From Riptortus pedestris (lineage: Eukaryota > Arthropoda > Insecta > Hemiptera > Alydidae): a DNA stretch of 64,000 bases. Shown here in pieces: positions 56,858 through 64,000 of this stretch. The notes under the pieces were generated by a model. The model saw only the letters and a program-made list of their open reading frames with translations, ran no database searches and was not told where the DNA came from. Position 1 is the stretch's first letter. Every line of letters begins with the position of its first letter. The stretch is from contig CM032233.1 in NCBI GenBank assembly GCA_019009955.1, forward strand, positions 93,720,501 to 93,784,500, written 5' to 3'. The position numbers and the translations under genes are program-made.

Positions 56858-59124
56858 ATGGCACAGACTTTATAACAAATCCGAATTCTACGGGACGTAT
56901 TTTCCTATTATAACTATTAACATACTCGTTTGGTGGAATAATGAGTGATCGATATAATTCATATTACTGTCTAGTTTCAATCCAGTATTGAGAAGCTTCT
57001 GTTATTTTCGTGTTTAGGTGCTTTCCCGCGAGGGATATGTATATACGAGTACCTATAACATTATCTCGCCACGTATGATTACTACCATTAATTCTTAGCT
57101 CGTTGTAGTTTAGTATTGACTACACTCATCTTAAATATTATAATAATTGGGGTGGTTGCTCGAGAGTAAAATATCTGCTGCCTGGATGTTCATCCTTTAC
57201 TCGATAGTAAAGAAAACAGTAGTTGATGATACTGCTCTTTTACCACTAGCTACATTTCCAGCCAGCCAAGTATTATGAAAGCTACTTATTCTTTAGATTT
57301 TTATCAGATTAATTTAGGTTTCTGAAAAAATCTGTTTCGGAATTGAGCTAGTTAATACTGCGAGTAATTTCATAGAGGTTTTTTTTTTTGTGTTTTGTAA
57401 ATTTTATACTGCTCTGTATTCAAGATTCAATGGCAATAGAATCCTTTGCGAATTTAAACGCTTCTATATTATTCAGGGATGTTTAAAAATGCATCTTTAG
57501 ATATGAGAAATGTAGTATTAGTTGAATTAAATTTGTAGGGTTGCTGCGAGAGTCAGTGCGTAAATCTTAGGATTCTTCTTAAATTCTTAACAGTGATTTT
57601 GATTAGTAATTTATTCTGTGATGGACACACCAAATAGCATCATTGGTCCAACACCTTCTAAAAATATGTGCTAAACTGTTCATAATCTGATTGGCCTCAG
57701 TAGAATGAAGTGGATGAAAATTTAAACAAAATTGAAAGGAGTGAAGTATATTGATTTATCAGGACCTATTGGTTCCTCTACCATACAGTATATTCTTGAG
57801 ATATAAATTGATTTAAATGTTTTTGTTGTAAAATTAAAAAATAGAATGGTTAAGAAATTATTCAGAACTGAGACGGAAAGGAATATATGTATTTATTTAA
57901 AAAAAAGGGTTGCACATTTTTTTTTGTTATTGCGAATAAGCTATGGTGTATTGGCTACAGAAACCATTTTACCTCGGCGCAGTACTCACCCCTCGAGGGT
58001 GAGAATGAAAAGGGAGGCATACAGGTTTCAAGGTGGACCAGTTATCCCTCTCAAAAAGTGAGGGTCAATCAATTTTATATAGGGGTTGTCCAGTTACCAA
58101 TGCCACTCACCGCTGCCCTTTATAGTACTAGACTTCGTTATAAAGCGGGTATTGACGAGTTGGGAAAGAACCTCGTTACTAGAACTGCTTACGTAATAAA
58201 AAGAGGTCTTGTTCTGGCTTTCAATGTGGTGGTGTCCGTTCGTTAAGCTCACAATTAAGTTACGCACAAACTCGAAGGCAAATTAGGTTTTCCAAAGTCC
58301 TATCAGATTATATTAACAAATTTTGTTTCAAAAGTACAATGATATAATAATAATAATAATTGAAGTCGGCGTATCATATAGCGATTTGGTCCCGCCAATA
58401 TATATAGCAGTTTATAAAATCTGTTACTTAGTATTGTAGTTAAATATTCCAAGTAAATGCTTTCTTTCTACGGGAGGACACTATCTTTTTTAAGCCTGTC
58501 CAATTTTTTACTCTGAAGTTGTTACCAATCTCAAGTCCTCTGACGCATTTAAATAAGTCGACAAAGATCAAACATAAAATGACGGCCACTAGAGTGCCAG
58601 CAGACATATAAAGACGAAAATGAAAGGGTAGGCATGGGTGTTCAATACACCCACCGCCTGCCCGCATTCATATTCACTTATTGCACCTTTAGAGCCCCAC
58701 TCTTCTAATGTGTGTTTTGTAGTATGACTGTTTTTACTTGAATCTTAAACGTTGGTAAAAGAAACTTTTGGTCCCCATAAAAGCTTTACTCACTATTAAA
58801 GCGAGCTGAACATAGTATTTCAATTTTTGATACTGAATACCTACCTTTATACACACATTATCTTAAATGAACATGTCTTATTCATAATTTTTACTTCAAA
58901 ACAATTCTTGTTTCTATTCAATTTTCCCTTAAACATTGTATATTTATTACATCTTTTTATTTATTATTGAAAATCGTTTTTGTTTTACTGTATATGCTTC
59001 TTTCACTTTAATTTGTTAGAATAAGTATGTATTTTTTAATTTTTATTATATCGCAGTTTCTAAATGGAGTTTTATATTATTAAATGTTTGAGCCTTATGT
59101 TCTATTTCGACAAACAGAACTATT
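56858..59124. other. 5' intron or flank of cut, no exon seen
   Basis: No supported gene. Overlapping plus-strand frames at 57846-58246 are not recognisable and lack splice or start context. Confidence 0.45.
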
Positions 59125-59245
59125 TGAGTGACGTATTCATTAAATAAAATCCCTGGTACTCGTCCTGGCTAGAAAAAAGTCGTAACCACTAGACAACCAT
59201 TTTTATCTGACATCAGTCGACAATATGGACGTTTATTAAAAGAAT
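59125..59245 (+). mobile_element. SINE, 5'-truncated copy
   Basis: GAGTGACGTATTCATTAAAT, AAAATCCCTGGTACTCGTCC, TGGCTAGAAAAAAGTCGTAA, CCACTAGACAACC and finally AATATGGACGTTTATTAAAA follow the 3' half of the copy at 42448. The tRNA-like head is absent, as expected for reverse transcription that stopped early. Confidence 0.75.
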
Positions 59246-60137
59246 TAATAATTGTTTTAATCACTGTATTTTCTTTTAATTGCCAGATAGTTTAATATAC
59301 CGGATAAGACAAAATAGTAGGTATTCAACGATTTTTTATTACACAATCATAAGTCTGTGAAACAGATTTATACATTTGTGACAAATGAAATGTAACTAAA
59401 AATCTTCATTATTCATACGAAGCTTTTCTGAATTCCTTATAACACAAAATTAAAATAGTATTCCCAAAATTTATTGTTGCAACTAATCGATTATTTCACA
59501 GTTTTATTGTCATGATAGCTTCTATATTCCAATTTCTTTATTTGTCTCCCTAATTGGATTATAATATTCTATGTTTTATCTTCGTAGGAGTTAAATTCTG
59601 ATCGAAAAACCTATAGGTAAATTTAATTATTAAATGCTGTTACCTTGTTATATTTTGGGAATATAAACGATAAAACAAATTTATTTATGTGTAATTTTAG
59701 TCGTCATAAAAAAAAAAAAAAAAAAGCAGGTTTAAAGACTTTTTTATTTACAGAATGCTTGGTTGAAGAAACGTTACATAAATACTGTATCAGGCTGAAA
59801 AGAATACTAGCCGAGTCTGATGGGAAGGTTAGGAAAGGGATATACCTTGGTTTTACTAACGTGGATCGGGTCGTCAGGAAATCCCCAAGGGCACCAATCC
59901 TTTCAATTAGTTATTAATGACGCGTCTTCAAAAGCTTTATTAATGGGGTTACACTACCTTAATAGCAGTTTCCAGTCATAATAGTTTTCATTCTAAAGGG
60001 CGTTTGTTGAATTGGATGAAAACAGTTTAAGAGCTCGAGAGGTTTGAGTGCTTGTTTCATGCACTGATTGGAATTTTCACATAAATTTCCTTAAAAAAGG
60101 AAGAGGAAACCCGTCATACCTATACTACTGAAACTAC

Positions 60138-60140
<3 letters not shown>
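59246..60140. other. 5' intron or flank of cut, no exon seen
   Basis: A run of about 19 A lies at 59707-59725, without AATAAA upstream. No gene recognised. Confidence 0.45.

Positions 60141-60181
<41 letters not shown>
60141..60181 (+). repeat. Microsatellite (TA)n
   Basis: About 20 TA units. Confidence 0.96.
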
Positions 60182-60185
<4 letters not shown>

Positions 60186-61483
60186 GTTTTAAGTTTTTTT
60201 ATTTTTTAGTTTTTACAACTGAGAATGACAAGCATAATTTGAAAACAAAAGTTTCGAGGAACAACGGTATTGTTGCTCAAGCATCTGCGTCGACCTCACT
60301 AACCATCATAAAAAATGTAGTTAAACTGTCCCACTTAGCCATATTTCCGTCAAGTGGATGGGCTAATAAAAAACTTTGTAACTCAAAATTGAACAGCTTT
60401 CACACTCTGGTCAAACGCTTAAACGTGCAATATTTATTTCATTGGCATTTCGCCTGTCCAAAATCACGACTAATGTATCTTCATTAATTAGAAGAACAAT
60501 GAAGCGGAACAAATAAAAAGTTGTTGATTGATCGAGAATGGAGTTGGTAACTGGCGTACTATAGGAAGGAAAACTTGTGCAAACAACTGTTGCTCTGGTA
60601 GAGGAACTCCCCTCCCACCCACCCCTCGCTCGCTCCCGCCGATCAACCCCTCCAAATCAAATCACATACTTCCAAACAAAATATCCTCTCCTTCTTTCTA
60701 GTCAATTTTCACACTTTTGTACCGTTTCCTACTACACATCCTACCAGATGCCAACTCTCCGGCGTCCCCTTTTTCTTATAAAGTTTGATTTGTAGATTGG
60801 AGTTCCTCCCCAGCATAATGGGCAATTTTACTGCACTGTGGAACAGTGTATTTCTCCATTTTATCACGTTTCCTCGTCCCCCTTCTTTAAAAAAAAACTG
60901 AATCTACCCATTTTATGAGGCTGATCAGGTAACAGAAGGTTTGGGCAAGGTCTTGAATTAATAATCGTACCCCCCCCCCCGGACATAAACAGTAAAACAT
61001 TGTCTGTTGGCACATTGGAACGTCGGCTCATATGTCAATCTCCGTATGATTGAGTTTCGATTAATCTATAATTATTTCATTTTATATTATTTAACTAACA
61101 AAGCCTTTATGTTATTGGATGAAACGCGTTTCTTAAATGCAGGAAGACGCGTTTTCAGCTCCTTTTATCTTTGAATTTAATTGATAGTATTCCAACGCCA
61201 AGATTAATGTACTTTCTTTCGTAATTATCAGACTGATGGATCCCAAGTAGAAATTTCTTAAATAATAACCAGAGTGTAACGAACAAAGTTGAAAAAATTA
61301 ACATGTTAGTTGTAAATTATTGCATATTAAATTGCATTCCATGTTCTAATTATTAAAATAGAAGGGATTTTTAGTGACGATGTAATTTCTTACTATACTG
61401 TCTTAATATAAAAGATCTGTTGATCTGAGATATTTTTTGAATTATTCTATTAGTGTTAGTATATGGGATTTTAAATTAATGGA
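60182..61483. other. 5' intron or flank of cut, no exon seen
   Basis: No supported gene or RNA. A C11 run lies at 60971. The short plus-strand frames at 60239 and 60577 are not recognisable. Confidence 0.45.
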
Positions 61484-61668
61484 GTGGGGAGGCTCATGTT
61501 AGCCATGTGAGTTAACGCGTTGGCCTTAATCTGGCGAGTTTGATTCCCGCCTGGGCAACAGGAATTTATTTAATGATGAACACATTAAATAAAATCCTTT
61601 GTAGATAACCCGTCCCAATGAGCCATAGTAGCAAAAAGTGGATGCTAATAAATAATAATAATAATTAA
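61484..61668 (+). mobile_element. tRNA-derived SINE, full-length with AATAAT tail
   Basis: Head GGGGAGGCTCATGTTAGCCA then TGTGAGTTAACGCGTTGGCC, B box GAGTTTGATTCCCGCC near 61540, body GGAATTTATTTAATGATGAA, CACATTAAATAAAATCCTTT and GTAGATAACCCGTCCCAATG, AGCCATAGTAGCAAAAAGTG, then GATGCTAATAAATAATAATA. The family phrase CTGGCTAGAAAAGGGTGGTA is deleted in this copy. AATTAAT-like text on both sides may be a target-site duplication, but it is weak in such AT-rich DNA. Confidence 0.87.
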
Positions 61669-63687
61669 TTATCAACGTCAGGATAGCGTGGTTCCTGTAG
61701 ATTTAACGTTTTTCTACTTTTAAACTTATTCATCATTTCGGTTTTCCTTGTCTGGATTTTATTTTGGTAATTTTCTATTCATGATAATAGATTTCATGTT
61801 AATAAATCTGTTAGTAATTCTAAGATACTTCCTTCCCCATTCGATAAAGGTTGTTCCATCATGAAGATTACTGCAACTTGAAATATTCCTACGGGATAGA
61901 TAATATTTGGAAGAGGTACTAAACATTCTGACTTAAATTATCTTCAGTATTTGAGTAACGAATGATCCATACTGTTTAAATTAATTTTTGCCCTGAAGCT
62001 CTACGAGGCTTTCATATAGGACCAGTAAATTGCAGACGAATATATCACTTGGGGATGAACAACTATATTGCAGTTTGAACAATTTTGCATGCGAAATTTG
62101 GTTTGATTTTAGTACAAATATGTGCTATTTGTTCGAATACCATGTATGAATTCAAAGTCGTTATTCTCTAGGTTCTCATGGTTCCTTTTAAGTGCTTAAA
62201 TGTAAGGAATTTGGCATTTTGAGAAGCTATTTTCGACCGGAACTCATTTCTTCCAGCTTAATTTAAGAATGTATCACCTGCTAACTTCGTGCAACGTCTA
62301 TCCAACCAGCCGGCTAACTTTTATATCAGTTTTTATGGGAGGATTCTTTCGTTTTCTGTCTTCTATCGTGTTGGAATAATTACGATCGCATGCCTTTTGC
62401 TTCTTTCTTAGGAACCGTAAATCAACTTTTTACACTCTGGAGCTTCTTCTAAAGCTCGGAGCTCAGGTATTTTACACAAAATAAAAATATCATAATTTTG
62501 CACATCTAGTGATCCTAATGAATCGTTCAAGTTCAGCTGTTGGAGCAAATATTGTTTTGATATTTTGGTTTTATGGTTAAATATTAGCTTAATATTGGGG
62601 CCTGAATGGCACTGATTCGAGAATGATACTGGAAGTGGCACAAGATTATTCGTACAGGGAAATCGATAATTCAGTATTCACTTAACATAAATATTTGAGA
62701 TAAAACATAGAGGACCTGAAAATGACTATGATTAATATTGAGATTCATAATCTATTTTATAATTATTCATAATCTATAATATCCTCTATTCAAAATTCAC
62801 TCTGCCCGATATAACATACAGATTAGATGATTTCGCATAACTTGTATAACGTTATATAAGTTTGTTTCAAAAATAAGCCTTTGACCTGACGAAGCATTAA
62901 TTTTGGTTGTTTTCGGTTCCAATAAACATGTAGAATAATTTTTATAAGTAAGATCATTTTAATGTGGTTTGACAACTGACATAAATATAATAGAAATAGG
63001 TGACAATTTCCTTATTTCCCGAAACGTTTTACCTTGCGTATGCATTTCTTCTGGCAATATGAAAATTGGATTAAACAGTATATGAATTATCTCCACAGAA
63101 CTGACTCAAATCAACCGACAAAAGTCAATATTCAGATCTTTCGCTTATTTGTTTGTTTCTTAAGCTTTTAGGGTAAAAAACTAGTAGGTTATCATTGCCC
63201 GGTAATATCTATAACTCTCGTTTTGGATAAGTACCTGCATTTTGAGAGTAAATTGTGTTTATGTAAATTGCAAATATTGTTATGTCGTCACGCATATCGC
63301 CAAGAACTTTCGTTTGAATATAGAGGTTGTTGGGACATTAATCTGTTAAAAAGGTTAGGTTAGGCATTGGGCGACCTATTAAGCGGCAGGAAATAATAAT
63401 TTACATCATTATCCACCTCTTCGAGAAACGAAAACCGAATGGACAGATGGTTATTTTTAATACTAATTAATGAATTATTCATTAATCGTTATTATGGAAA
63501 CCAATGGCTTTATCATCAAGGCTGGTTGAGATAGGTTTTTAAGCAGTAGGAGTAAATACAACTGATAAACCGTTCGGCTGCGCCTTGCAAGAATACTGGC
63601 TCAATTAACATTTCTCATTACTCCTTGTTCTTCAAACAGTACAACCGTTAGAGATGCAACTCTTCTCTCTCTAATTACTCCCTCCTA

Positions 63688-63690
<3 letters not shown>
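61669..63690. other. 5' intron or flank of cut, no exon seen
   Basis: AT-rich, no gene. GGTTAGGTTAGG at about 63353 is only two units of the insect telomere motif and is not evidence of a telomere. Confidence 0.45.

Positions 63691-63742
<52 letters not shown>
63691..63742 (+). repeat. Microsatellite (CT)n-(GT)n
   Basis: About 22 CT units then four GT units. The last 250 bases of the window hold nothing else I can name. Confidence 0.96.
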
Positions 63743-64000
63743 TTTTCAAACATTTAAAATTTAGTAAGTAACTTATACTTCTCTCACTTGAATTTCGGGA
63801 CAACATTTCAGCCTCCTCGATAGGTGCCATATTTTCTAGGGTTAATGCAATATGTACCTACTTATTACAATCGAGTATCTCTTTATACTAAAATACCGGT
63901 TGACTATTTTGCACAGTGCGATTGGATTGGGATCGAAATACGACTACAAATTTGGTGTTGCAGCGGTGGAAAAAATAAAACAACTCATTGGAATATATTG

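Noticed and set aside
57846..58246. 119-codon plus-strand frame
   Set aside because: No family recognised, no start or splice context, and a second frame overlaps it. It may be old repeat DNA.
63350..63366. GGTTAGGTTAGG, resembling the insect telomere repeat TTAGG
   Set aside because: Only two units; expected by chance and common in insect DNA.

Overview
The window is eukaryotic and most likely from an insect. It is AT-rich, split by GT-AG introns, full of dinucleotide microsatellites, and carries short interspersed elements. The only gene I can support is the 3' two thirds of the homeobox gene cut (ct; vertebrate CUX1/CUX2 family), on the minus strand. The predicted protein follows insect Cut from the N-terminal coiled coil through three CUT repeats to a His50 homeodomain. 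The species cannot be fixed from this sequence; a hemipteran-like genome is a guess from overall character only.

Layout. Positions 1-7632 hold twelve exons of cut, compact in the CUT-repeat part (introns of 83-236 bases there, four others of 530-1570). A thirteenth exon lies at 28333-28488, beyond a 20.7 kb intron. Splice phases match at every one of the twelve junctions. The exons add up to 3585 bases, or 1195 codons, open at both ends: the last exon runs off base 1 without a stop, and the first coding exon(s), promoter and 5' UTR lie beyond base 64000 or are too short to recognise. Domains in order are a coiled coil (exons at 28333-28488 and 7451-7632), an acidic/Ser-rich linker, CUT1 (about 5200-5421), a linker with CtBP-like and SUMO-like motifs, CUT2 (1966-1995 plus most of 1670-1861), CUT3 (1197-1265 plus about 820-960), the homeodomain (499-678), and a conserved C-terminal tail.

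Positions 28489-64000 look like one long intron (at least 35.5 kb) or the 5' flank of the gene. I see no credible coding exon there. What fills it and the 20.7 kb intron is repeats: a tRNA-derived SINE family (about 21144, 42448, 59125, 61484), a second repeat family with terminal inverted AGCAGATTTCCC-type ends that carries its own (CA)n/(TA)n microsatellite (24833, 25375, 53697, 56038, plus fragments), a decayed LINE reverse-transcriptase tail (about 30411-30790), a possible retroposed transcript end with AATAAA and poly(A) (about 18640-18864), and many long simple repeats. Large non-coding introns fit what is known of cut, a transcription factor of external sense organs, wing margin and Malpighian tubules with a very large cis-regulatory domain in Drosophila. 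No enhancer is assigned here, because conservation cannot be seen from one sequence.
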